From Pseudomonadota bacterium (GTDB lineage Bacteria; Myxococcota; Myxococcia; Myxococcales; Myxococcaceae): a stretch of 10,171 nt of DNA. The DNA is taken from assembly GCA_023423535.1 (NCBI GenBank), contig JAFAFL010000130.1, positions 1 to 10,171 on the forward strand. The letters run 5' to 3'. The notes under the pieces are model-generated. The model worked only from the letters and a program-made list of their open reading frames with translations, was not told the origin of the DNA and did not search any database. Position numbers and translations under genes: made by a program. Positions 1 through 6,587 of this stretch are shown in pieces (position 1 is the first letter of the stretch; every line of letters begins with the position of its first letter).

Positions 1-1
1 A

Positions 2-55
2 TTCTTCGAGCGAGCCAAACCGATCTCCGATCCGAAAGAGATCGCGGCACTGTGA
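2..55 (+). CDS. possible C-terminal tail of an upstream gene (partial)
   Basis: The frame beginning at base 2 is open from the window edge and ends in TGA at 53-55. It gives FFERAKPISDPKEIAAL, which reads like a natural protein C-terminus. Only 17 codons are visible, so no family can be named. Several codons (CGA, AAA, GAT, GCA) are less G/C-biased at the third position than polA, which weakens the case. If real, the gene lies in the same direction as polA and ends 127 bases before it. An alternative is chance openness at the window edge. Confidence 0.35.
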   Translation, partial: FFERAKPISDPKEIAAL

Positions 56-94
56 TCCTCGCTCGATCATCCGTCAACCACCTCACCTCGCGGG

Positions 95-109
95 GGATGG
101 ATCCCATCC
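95..109. other. short perfect inverted repeat in the polA leader
   Basis: GGATGG (95-100) and CCATCC (104-109) form a perfect 6-bp stem around a 3-base loop. The repeat lies between the possible upstream tail and polA. No T-run follows, so a classical intrinsic terminator is not supported. It could be part of a weak terminator, an operator, or chance. The rest of the 56-182 leader shows no convincing -35/-10 pair. Confidence 0.3.
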
Positions 110-162
110 AAGGCGATCCTGTTTAGAGCCGGGGGACGGAGCGCTAGGAACGGGGGCCTCTG

Positions 163-177
163 CGCGCTAAGAGCGCG
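163..177 (+). promoter_or_regulatory. hairpin immediately upstream of the polA start codon
   Basis: CGCGCT (163-168) pairs perfectly with AGCGCG (172-177) around the loop AAG. The stem ends five bases before the polA ATG. No clear Shine-Dalgarno sequence is visible here; the only purine runs (AAGAG at 169-173, GGGA at 177-180) overlap the hairpin or lie too close to the ATG. In the mRNA the stem would sit where the ribosome binds, so it could lower polA translation. The structure is seen directly; the regulatory role is inference. Confidence 0.35.
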
Positions 178-182
178 GGACG

Positions 183-2864
183 ATGACCGCCCCCGCCTCC
201 GAGACTCCGGTCCTCACGCTGTTCGACGCCTCCGGGTTCATCTTCCGGGCCTACCACGCGATCACGCACCTCTCGACGTCGAAGGGCGTGTCCACCAACG
301 CGGTGTACGGCTTCACGAGGATGATCCTCAAGGCGCTGCGCGAGCTGAACCCCACGCACGTGGCGCTGGCCTTCGACAAGGAGAGCCGCACCGGGCGCCA
401 GGCCATTGACCCTCAATACAAGGCGAACCGCGAGGGCCCGCCGCCCGACCTCATTCCGCAGTTCGAGCTCATCCGCCGCGTGGTGGCCGTGCTCAACCTG
501 CCGGTGCTGGAGTTCGCCGGCTGGGAGGCGGACGACGTCATCGGCACGCTGGCCTGCGCGGCGAAGCGCGAGGGCTTCCGGGTCCAGATCATCACCGGCG
601 ACAAGGACTTCATCCAGCTGGTGGACGAGGACGTGCGCCTCTACGACCCGATGCAGGAGAAGCACACCGGGCCCGCGGAGGTGCGCGAGCGGCTGGGCAT
701 CGAGCCGAAGCAGATGAAGGACTACCTCGCGCTGACCGGCGACCCGATCGACAACGTGCCGAAGGTGCCGGGCGTGGGGCCGAAGACCGCGGCCGAATTG
801 CTCGGTGAATACGGCGACGTGGAGACGCTGCTCGCGCGCGTCGAAGAGGTGAAGAAGCCGAAGCTGCGCGAGACGCTGAAGGAGCACAGAGAGCAGATCC
901 TCCGGAACCTGCAGCTGGTGAGCTTCCGGCTGGACCTGCCGCTGGAGGTGGGGCCGAAGGAGCTGGAGCGCCGGCCCATCCACGACGCGCAGGCCCGCGA
1001 GCTCTTCGGCGAGCTGGAGTTCTTCAAGCTCCTGCAGGAGATGCCGCAGCAGGCGCCCACGCCGCTGGCGGTGGAGAGCCGCGTGTTGAACGACGAGGCG
1101 GGCCTGAGGGAGCTCGCGGACGGCGCGCGCGAGGCGAAGCGGCTCGGGATCGTCCCCATCTTCACGGGGCCGCCGGACGAGGCGCAGCTCGTCGGCCTGG
1201 GGCTGGGGTTGCCGGAGGGCCGGACCTTCTACGCGCCGGTCGGACACCACACGCTGCTCGAGACGGGGCCGCAGCTGCCGCTGGAGCTCGTGCGCGGCGT
1301 GCTGGGGCCGGTGCTCGCGGACGCGTCGGTGAAGAAGTGCGGGCACGACCTCAAGCTCCTCACCCGCGTGCTGGTGGCGAACGGGATGTCGCTCGCGGCG
1401 GCGGACGAGGACGTGGAGCTGCTCAGCTACCTGCTCAACCCGTCGCGCCGTGAGCACGCGCTGACGGATCTCTCCCGCGAGCGGCTGCGCGTGGAGCTGC
1501 CGCCGGACCCGCGCGTGGCGGCGAAGAAGCAGCAGGGCGGGCTCTCGGGGATGCCGGTGGATCAGGTGGCGCCGTTCGCGGCGGGCAGCGCGGACGCTGC
1601 GCTGAGGCTCGCCCCGGAGCTGTGGGAGGAGGTGGACCGGATGGGCCTCGGCAAGCTCGCGCGCGACGTGGAGCTGCCGCTGATGCCGATCCTCGCGCGG
1701 ATGGAGCGCGAGGGCGTGCGCCTGGACACGGCCGTCATCTCCCGCATCGCCGAGCGCGTGGGCACCGAGGCGGAGCAGAAGCTGAAGGAGATCCACGGAC
1801 ACGCGGGCCACGAGTTCAACGTCGCCTCGCCGCAGCAGCTCTGCCAGGTCCTCTTCGACGAGCTGAAGCTCCCGGTGCTCAAGCGCGGGAAGACCGGTCC
1901 TTCGACCGACCAGGAGGTGCTGGAGAAGCTCGCCGAACAGCACCCGCTGCCGCGCGCGATCATCGAGTACCGCGGGCTCTCCAAGCTGAAGAGCACGTAC
2001 CTCGAGCCCTTGCCGCAGTACCTCGGCAAGGACGGGCGGCTGCACACGACCTTCCACCAGGCGGCGACCGCGACCGGACGGCTTTCGTCGTCCGAGCCGA
2101 ACCTGCAGAACATCCCCATCCGCGGCGAGATGGGGCCGGAGATCCGGCGCGCGTTCGTGGCCGCGCCGGGGATGCGGCTGCTCTCCGCGGACTACTCGCA
2201 GGTGGAGTTGCGGCTGCTCGCGCACTTCAGCGGAGACCCGGGCCTCATCGACGCGTTCGAGAAGGACCAGGACATCCACACCCGCACCGCGGCGGAGGTC
2301 TTCGGCGTGGCGACCGAGGCGGTGACCGGGGACATGCGCCGCGCGGCGAAGATGGTGAACTTCGGCATCGCCTACGGCCTGTCGCCGCACGGGCTGTCAA
2401 CCCGGCTGGACATCCCGGGCGAGGAGGCTCGCGGGATCATCGACCGCTACTTCGAGCGCTACGCGGGGATCCGGCGCTACCTCGACGAGACGGTGGAGCA
2501 CGCGCGCACGAAGGGCTACGTGGAGACGCTCTTCGGCCGGCGCCGGTACATCCCGGACATCCTTTCGCGCAACCGCAACGCGGCGCAGGCGGCGGAGCGC
2601 GCGGCGATCAACATGCCCATCCAGGGCACCGCGGCGGACCTCATCAAGATGGCGATGATCACGCTCGACCGCGAGCTCTCGCAGCGCGGGCACCGGGCGA
2701 AGATGATCCTCCAGGTGCACGACGAGCTCCTGCTCGAGGCGCCGGAGGAGGAGGCGGACGCGGTGCTGCCGCTCCTGCGCGACGTGATGAGCGGCGTGGC
2801 GCAGCTGCGCGTGCCGCTGAAGGTCGAGGCCGGGGCAGGGCAGAGCTGGGCGGACGCGCACTAG
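183..2864 (+). CDS. polA: DNA polymerase I, proofreading site degenerate
   Basis: This 893-residue protein fills gaps in DNA repair and removes RNA primers from Okazaki fragments in the cytoplasm. The 5' nuclease domain (about 8-290) is intact: FDASGFIFRAYH at 14-25, YKANR at 79-83, WEADDVIGTLA at 114-124, ITGDKD at 137-142 and the helix-hairpin-helix VPGVGPKTA at 195-203. The polymerase domain (about 480-893) has motif A with D670 (ADYSQVELR), motif B with R719, K723, F727 and Y731, and motif C QVHDE at 844-848 with D847. The middle 3'-5' exonuclease fold (about 300-480) is kept in length but lacks the acidic residues matching E. coli D355, E357, D424 and D501 (here Ile/Pro, L393 and S469). 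It therefore probably cannot proofread, like Taq or Bacillus Pol I. The start is well fixed: TAA at 168-170 is in frame just upstream, and the next Met (47) would cut the nuclease domain. Confidence 0.97.
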   Translation: MTAPASETPVLTLFDASGFIFRAYHAITHLSTSKGVSTNAVYGFTRMILKALRELNPTHVALAFDKESRTGRQAIDPQYKANREGPPPDLIPQFELIRRVVAVLNLPVLEFAGWEADDVIGTLACAAKREGFRVQIITGDKDFIQLVDEDVRLYDPMQEKHTGPAEVRERLGIEPKQMKDYLALTGDPIDNVPKVPGVGPKTAAELLGEYGDVETLLARVEEVKKPKLRETLKEHREQILRNLQLVSFRLDLPLEVGPKELERRPIHDAQARELFGELEFFKLLQEMPQQAPTPLAVESRVLNDEAGLRELADGAREAKRLGIVPIFTGPPDEAQLVGLGLGLPEGRTFYAPVGHHTLLETGPQLPLELVRGVLGPVLADASVKKCGHDLKLLTRVLVANGMSLAAADEDVELLSYLLNPSRREHALTDLSRERLRVELPPDPRVAAKKQQGGLSGMPVDQVAPFAAGSADAALRLAPELWEEVDRMGLGKLARDVELPLMPILARMEREGVRLDTAVISRIAERVGTEAEQKLKEIHGHAGHEFNVASPQQLCQVLFDELKLPVLKRGKTGPSTDQEVLEKLAEQHPLPRAIIEYRGLSKLKSTYLEPLPQYLGKDGRLHTTFHQAATATGRLSSSEPNLQNIPIRGEMGPEIRRAFVAAPGMRLLSADYSQVELRLLAHFSGDPGLIDAFEKDQDIHTRTAAEVFGVATEAVTGDMRRAAKMVNFGIAYGLSPHGLSTRLDIPGEEARGIIDRYFERYAGIRRYLDETVEHARTKGYVETLFGRRRYIPDILSRNRNAAQAAERAAINMPIQGTAADLIKMAMITLDRELSQRGHRAKMILQVHDELLLEAPEEEADAVLPLLRDVMSGVAQLRVPLKVEAGAGQSWADAH

Positions 2865-2893
2865 AGGCGCGTCACCGGGAGCGGCGGCGGGGC

Positions 2894-3664
2894 CTACTCG
2901 CCGAGGTACGCCTTGCGGATCTCGGGGCTGGCGAGGAGGTCCTTCCCGGATCCCTCCATCGCCACCTCGCCGGTCTCCATCACGTAGCCGTAGTGCGCGA
3001 GGTTCAGCGCGAGGTGCGCGTTCTGCTCCACCAGCAGGATGCTCATCCCGCGCGCGTTCACCTCGCGCAGGGTGCGGAAGATCTTCTCCGTCACCTGCGG
3101 CGCAAGACCCAGCGACGGCTCGTCGAGCAGCAGCAGCTTCGGCCGGCTCATCAGCGCGCGCGAGATGGTGAGCATCTGCTGCTCGCCGCCGGAGAGGGTG
3201 CCCGCCAGCTGCTTGCGGCGCTCCTTCAGGCGAGGAAAGAGCCCGAAGCAGTACTCGAGGTCCGCTGCGATCTCCGCGCGGTCGTTGCGCAGGTAGGCGC
3301 CGAGGTCGAGGTTCTCCTCGATGGTGAGGTTGAGGAAGATTCCCCGGCCCTCGGGCGCGTGGGCGAGTCCGCGCGGCACCAGCTGGTGCGAACGCAGCCC
3401 GGTGGTCGGCTTCCCGTCCAGCGTGATCGCCCCCGCCTGCGGCTTGAGCATCCCGCTCACCGCGCGGAGGGTGCTCGTCTTGCCCGCGCCGTTGGCGCCG
3501 ATCAGCGCCACGACCTCGCCGCGGCCCACGGTGAGCGAGACGCCGCGGACGGCCTGGATGGCGCCGTAGGACACGCGCAGCCCGGAGATCTCGAGGTGCG
3601 GCTCGCGCGGGGCCCTCGTGCCCAGCACGCGGATGGGAGAGGAGGCTGCGGTGGCGGCGGTCAT
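2894..3664 (-). CDS. livF: branched-chain amino-acid ABC transporter ATPase LivF
   Basis: A 256-residue ABC ATPase, one of the two cytoplasmic motors of the importer. Visible motifs are Walker A GANGAGKT at 56-63, the LivF-typical APEGR at 103-107 where most ABC proteins carry a Q-loop Gln, signature LSGGEQQ at 157-163, Walker B LLLLDEP at 177-183, and VEQNA at 212-216 with Gln in place of the switch His, as is usual for LivF. The ending KAYLGE is also typical. Residues 1-22 precede the usual start of the fold and make it about 20 residues longer than the roughly 235-residue family norm. The ATG is nevertheless supported by an ATGA overlap with the livG stop and by AGGAG at 3676-3680. It is the last gene of the operon and ends 29 bases from the end of the convergent polA. 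I see no terminator hairpin in that gap. Confidence 0.95.
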   Translation of the reverse strand: MTAATAASSPIRVLGTRAPREPHLEISGLRVSYGAIQAVRGVSLTVGRGEVVALIGANGAGKTSTLRAVSGMLKPQAGAITLDGKPTTGLRSHQLVPRGLAHAPEGRGIFLNLTIEENLDLGAYLRNDRAEIAADLEYCFGLFPRLKERRKQLAGTLSGGEQQMLTISRALMSRPKLLLLDEPSLGLAPQVTEKIFRTLREVNARGMSILLVEQNAHLALNLAHYGYVMETGEVAMEGSGKDLLASPEIRKAYLGE

Positions 3665-4575
3665 GCGTGCGCGCTCTCCTGCGAATGGACGGCGCCCTCG
3701 CCGAGGTACGCCTCGATCACCTTCGGATTGCTGCGGACCTCATGAGGCGTCCCCCGCGCGATGGTCTCTCCGTGGTCGAGCACGGTGATGTTCTCGCAGA
3801 TGCCCATCACCAGCTTCATGTCGTGCTCGATGACGAGAATGCCCAGCTGGAAGCGGTCGCGGATCTCGCGCACGAGCACCATCAGGTCCGCCTTCTCGCG
3901 CGTGTTCATGCCCGCGGCCGGCTCGTCGAGCAGCAGCACCTTCGGATGTGTGGCCAGCGCGCGCGCGATCTCCAGGCGGCGCTGTTCGCCGTAGGGGAGG
4001 TTGCGGGCCTGCTCGTCGCGCCGGTGCAGAAGGCCCATCACCTCCAGCAGGGACTCGGCCTTCTTCGTCGTGGCCTCCTCTTCGCGGAGAAAGCCGGGCG
4101 TGAGGAGCAGCGCGCGCCACCAGTCGAAGTAGTTGTTCACCGCGTGCAGCACGTTGGCGACGTAGAAGCGGCCCGCGCGCTGCTGCGCATCGATGCGCTC
4201 GCGGCCGATCACCGCGAAGGTCTCCGCGAGGCACGCGACCTTCACGTTCTCCAGCGCGGTGAGCTCCTTGAACAGGCGGATGTTCTGGAAGGTGCGCGCG
4301 AGCCCCAGCCTGTTGATCTGGTGCGGCTTGCGGCCGTTCACCACCTGGCCGTCCACGCGCACTTCCCCGCTCGTGGGCCGGTACACGCCCGTGAGGACGT
4401 TGAACGCGGTGGTCTTGCCCGCGCCGTTCGGACCAATGAGGCCCTTCAGCTCGCCGGCGCGGACCTGCAGGTCGAACTCGCTGAGCGCCTTGAGCCCGCC
4501 GAACTGGATGCTCGCGCGGCGCGCCTCGAGCACCGGCACCGACGAAGCGGAGGCGTCCGATACGACCGCCGCCAT
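3661..4575 (-). CDS. livG: branched-chain amino-acid ABC transporter ATPase LivG, enlarged helical region
   Basis: A 304-residue ABC ATPase that partners LivF under the LivHM channel. It has Walker A GPNGAGKT at 48-55, Q-loop Q97 in RTFQNIRLF, a LivG-type signature NLPYGEQRRLEIA at 192-204, Walker B VLLLDEP at 213-219, and switch H251 in IEHDMKLVMG, the most diagnostic LivG string. VIEAYLGEG near the end is also typical. The stretch from the Q-loop to the signature is about 95 residues, roughly 29 more than I recall for E. coli LivG (255 residues in total). The extra sequence lies around 115-160 and contains NNYFDWW. About ten further residues follow the usual end. The ATG overlaps the livM stop as TGATG, and its last bases overlap livF as ATGA. 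The same frame stays open further upstream across livM, but that part lacks ABC sequence, so the start is at 4575. Confidence 0.95.
   Translation of the reverse strand: MAAVVSDASASSVPVLEARRASIQFGGLKALSEFDLQVRAGELKGLIGPNGAGKTTAFNVLTGVYRPTSGEVRVDGQVVNGRKPHQINRLGLARTFQNIRLFKELTALENVKVACLAETFAVIGRERIDAQQRAGRFYVANVLHAVNNYFDWWRALLLTPGFLREEEATTKKAESLLEVMGLLHRRDEQARNLPYGEQRRLEIARALATHPKVLLLDEPAAGMNTREKADLMVLVREIRDRFQLGILVIEHDMKLVMGICENITVLDHGETIARGTPHEVRSNPKVIEAYLGEGAVHSQESAHA
3676..3680 (-). promoter_or_regulatory. Shine-Dalgarno for livF, supporting the long start
   Basis: CTCCT on the + strand reads AGGAG on the coding strand, 11 bases before the livF ATG at 3664 and inside the end of livG. It favours the ATG that gives the 22-residue N-terminal extension over an internal GTG at codon 13. 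Confidence 0.5.
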
Positions 4576-5639
4576 CAGCGCATCCCCCGGAAGCGGCGCG
4601 GGATCCAACGCGGGACGATGTCCCAGATCTCGCGGGTGCCGAAGAGGCCCTGCGGGCGCGCGAGCATCAGCACCACCAGCAGGAACCCGTAGATGGGCAT
4701 GCGGATCTGATCCACCCGCTGCGCCAGCGACTGGTCGCCGGAGCCGAGGTTGATGAACAGCGTGCGCAGGCCCTCGGGGAGGAGGGTGAGGAAGATCGCC
4801 GCCACCACCGCGCCGCTGTTCGAGCCGAGCCCGCCAGCGACGATCATCACCACGATCTCCATCGACTTCACGAAGGTGAAGGAGCCCGGGTTGATGATGG
4901 GGACGAAGTGCGCGAACAACCCGCCCGCCACGCCGGCGAGGAACGCGCTGATGACGAACGCGCGCACCTTGTAGGAGGTCGTGTTCACGCCCATCGCCTC
5001 GGCGGCGATCTCGTCCTCGCGGATGGCGAGCAGCGATCTCCCGTGCGGCGAGCGCTGGATCCTTCGCGCGACGAGCACCGTGATGAAGACCCAGAAGCCC
5101 ACCATGAACAAGGTGGAGCGCTGCGGGATCCCGGAGAGCCCGAGCGCGCGCCCGAACATCTCGGTGTTCTGCACCACCACGCGGATGATCTCGCCGAACC
5201 CGAGCGTGACGATCGCGAGGTAGTCGCCCTTCAACCGCAGCGACGGCAGGCCCACGAGGAACCCGAACAGCGCCGCCACCGATCCGCCGAGCACCAGCGA
5301 GATGAAGAACACGAGCTGATCGGACGCGCCCATCGGCAGGCCGGGCAGGGCGATGTAGAACTCGCGCGTCTCCAGCGAGAACTTGCCGCTGATGTACGCG
5401 CCCACCGCCATGAAGCCGGCGTGGCCGATCGAGAACTGGCCGGTCATCCCGTTCACGATGTTCAGCGACACCGCGAGCACGATGTTCACGCCGACGAGCG
5501 ACGCGATGTAGACGAAGAAGTGCAGCTCGGTCGTCACCACCTGCAGCACCGCCAGCACCGGCAGCGCGATGAGGACGGGGAGGGGACCTCGGAGCCACGC
5601 GGGGACGCCTGTGGCCCTGGGCAGCGCGAGCTCGGTCAT
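4575..5639 (-). CDS. livM: branched-chain amino-acid ABC transporter permease LivM
   Basis: A 354-residue polytopic inner-membrane protein, one half of the importer channel. Family hallmarks are GMTGQFSIGHAGFMAVGAY at 64-82, SLRLKGDYLAIVTLGFGEIIR at 133-153 and MGVNTTSYKVRAF at 216-228, the cytoplasmic coupling loop expected to contact LivG/LivF. Next come the glycine-rich membrane segment VAGGLGSNSGAVVAA at 267-281 and RPQGLFGTRE at 328-337. About eight to nine hydrophobic segments can be seen. The first, around 20-36, follows a short polar N-terminus. The ATG overlaps the livH stop by one base (TGATG) and has GGAG at 5648-5651 eight bases upstream, which fixes the start. The C-terminus is strongly basic (RWIPRRFRGMR), consistent with a cytoplasmic end. 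Confidence 0.95.
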   Translation of the reverse strand: MTELALPRATGVPAWLRGPLPVLIALPVLAVLQVVTTELHFFVYIASLVGVNIVLAVSLNIVNGMTGQFSIGHAGFMAVGAYISGKFSLETREFYIALPGLPMGASDQLVFFISLVLGGSVAALFGFLVGLPSLRLKGDYLAIVTLGFGEIIRVVVQNTEMFGRALGLSGIPQRSTLFMVGFWVFITVLVARRIQRSPHGRSLLAIREDEIAAEAMGVNTTSYKVRAFVISAFLAGVAGGLFAHFVPIINPGSFTFVKSMEIVVMIVAGGLGSNSGAVVAAIFLTLLPEGLRTLFINLGSGDQSLAQRVDQIRMPIYGFLLVVLMLARPQGLFGTREIWDIVPRWIPRRFRGMR

Positions 5640-6559
5640 CAGACCTTCTCCGCGGCGACGCGGCCGAACATGCCCTCGGGCCGGACGAGCAGCACGATGA
5701 TGAGGAACGCGAACGCCACCGCGTCCCGCCAGCTCGACGCGGTGTAGCCGACCACGAACTCCTCCACGAGCCCGAGCATCAAGCCGCCCACCACCGCGCC
5801 CGGCACGTGCCCGATGCCGCCGATCACCGCGGCCACGAACGCCTTGAGGCCCACGTAGAGGCCCATCAGCGGCTGAATGGCGGTGTCCTTGATCGCGTAG
5901 AGCAGCCCCGCGCCCGCGGCCAAGGCCGAGCCGAGCATGAACGTGCCGGCGATCACCCGGTCCACCGGAATGCCCATCAGGCCCGCGGTGCGGTGGTCGA
6001 AGGAGACCGCGCGCATCGCCCGGCCGAAGCGGGTGCGGAAGACGAGGAACTGCAGCGCCACCATCAGCGCCACCGCGATGCCGAAGGAGATGATCTGCCA
6101 GTTCCAGATGACGACGTCGTAGTCGCCGATCACCACCCACTCGGTGGGCTTGATGATCTCCGGGAACGCGCGCGGCGAGGCGCCGGGGAGGAACCCGAAG
6201 TCGAGCTGGAACCCGTAGGAGAGCGCGAACGAGATCCCGATCGCGGTGATCAGCGCAGTCAGCCGCGGCTTGTCGCGCAGGGGCCGGTAGGCGAGCCGCT
6301 CGATGAGTAGGCCCAGCACCGCGCACCCGACCATCGCCGCGAGAAACACCAGCGTCACGCCGAGGAAGGTGGACTGGGTGCCGCGCCCGAGCTGAAACGC
6401 GGTGGCGTAGCCCATGTACACGCCGACCATCATCACGTCGCCGTGCGCGAAGTTGATGAGCTTCAGCACGCCGTACACCATCGTGTAGCCCAGCGCGACG
6501 AGGGCGTAGATGGTGCCGGCAGCGAGCCCGTTGATCAGGTGCTGGATGAAGTCGTTCAT
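5639..6559 (-). CDS. livH: branched-chain amino-acid ABC transporter permease LivH
   Basis: A 306-residue inner-membrane permease that pairs with LivM. The N-terminal segment GLAAGTIYALVALGYTMVYGV (11-31) is followed directly by LKLINFAHGDVMMVGVYMG (32-50), the best LivH marker. The coupling loop RTAGLMGIPVDRVIAGTF is at 190-207 and the segment AAVIGGIGHVPGAVVGG at 243-259. The ending RPEGMFGR matches the family, and the length is normal. It starts 27 bases after the livJ stop, with a GC hairpin in between and no obvious Shine-Dalgarno sequence (only CCGCTCACG precedes the ATG). It may therefore be translated less efficiently than livJ. Its stop overlaps the livM start (TGATG), so livH and livM are likely translationally coupled. 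Confidence 0.95.
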   Translation of the reverse strand: MNDFIQHLINGLAAGTIYALVALGYTMVYGVLKLINFAHGDVMMVGVYMGYATAFQLGRGTQSTFLGVTLVFLAAMVGCAVLGLLIERLAYRPLRDKPRLTALITAIGISFALSYGFQLDFGFLPGASPRAFPEIIKPTEWVVIGDYDVVIWNWQIISFGIAVALMVALQFLVFRTRFGRAMRAVSFDHRTAGLMGIPVDRVIAGTFMLGSALAAGAGLLYAIKDTAIQPLMGLYVGLKAFVAAVIGGIGHVPGAVVGGLMLGLVEEFVVGYTASSWRDAVAFAFLIIVLLVRPEGMFGRVAAEKV

Positions 6560-6571
6560 CGTGAGCGGGTC

Positions 6572-6587
6572 GCGGCTCGAGGGCCGC
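6572..6587 (-). promoter_or_regulatory. GC stem-loop between livJ and livH
   Basis: GCGGC (6572-6576) and GCCGC (6583-6587) form a perfect 5-bp stem with a 6-base loop, reaching the last base of the livJ stop codon. There is no T-run, so it is not a classical terminator. Stem-loops after the binding-protein gene are common in ABC operons, where they protect the upstream message or reduce read-through so that receptor exceeds permease. That role here is inference. Confidence 0.35.

Noticed and set aside
1083..1620. Frameshift as the cause of the lost Pol I proofreading residues
   Set aside because: The frame is continuous, and sequence between and around the three exonuclease motifs still aligns in order. 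Point replacement fits better.
144..2390. Very long open frame on the minus strand opposite polA (748 codons)
   Set aside because: Translation is dominated by Arg, His, Leu, Glu and Gln with no recognisable domain. It mirrors polA codons and is the usual antisense shadow of a high-G+C gene.
2865..2893. Bidirectional terminator between polA and livF
   Set aside because: The 29-base gap has no clear inverted repeat and no T-run on either strand. Termination there would have to be Rho-dependent or lie inside the genes.
1622..3745. Open + strand frame overlapping the 3' half of polA and running through livF
   Set aside because: Arg/Ala/Gly/Pro-rich shadow without domains. It crosses two well-supported genes on different strands.
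4576..5598. In-frame open extension upstream of livG, suggesting a fusion protein
   Set aside because: The extension is livM read in another frame (Arg/His-rich). The livG ATG at 4575 overlaps the livM stop and starts directly before the ABC fold. The same kind of extension upstream of livM (5640-6326) is a livH shadow.
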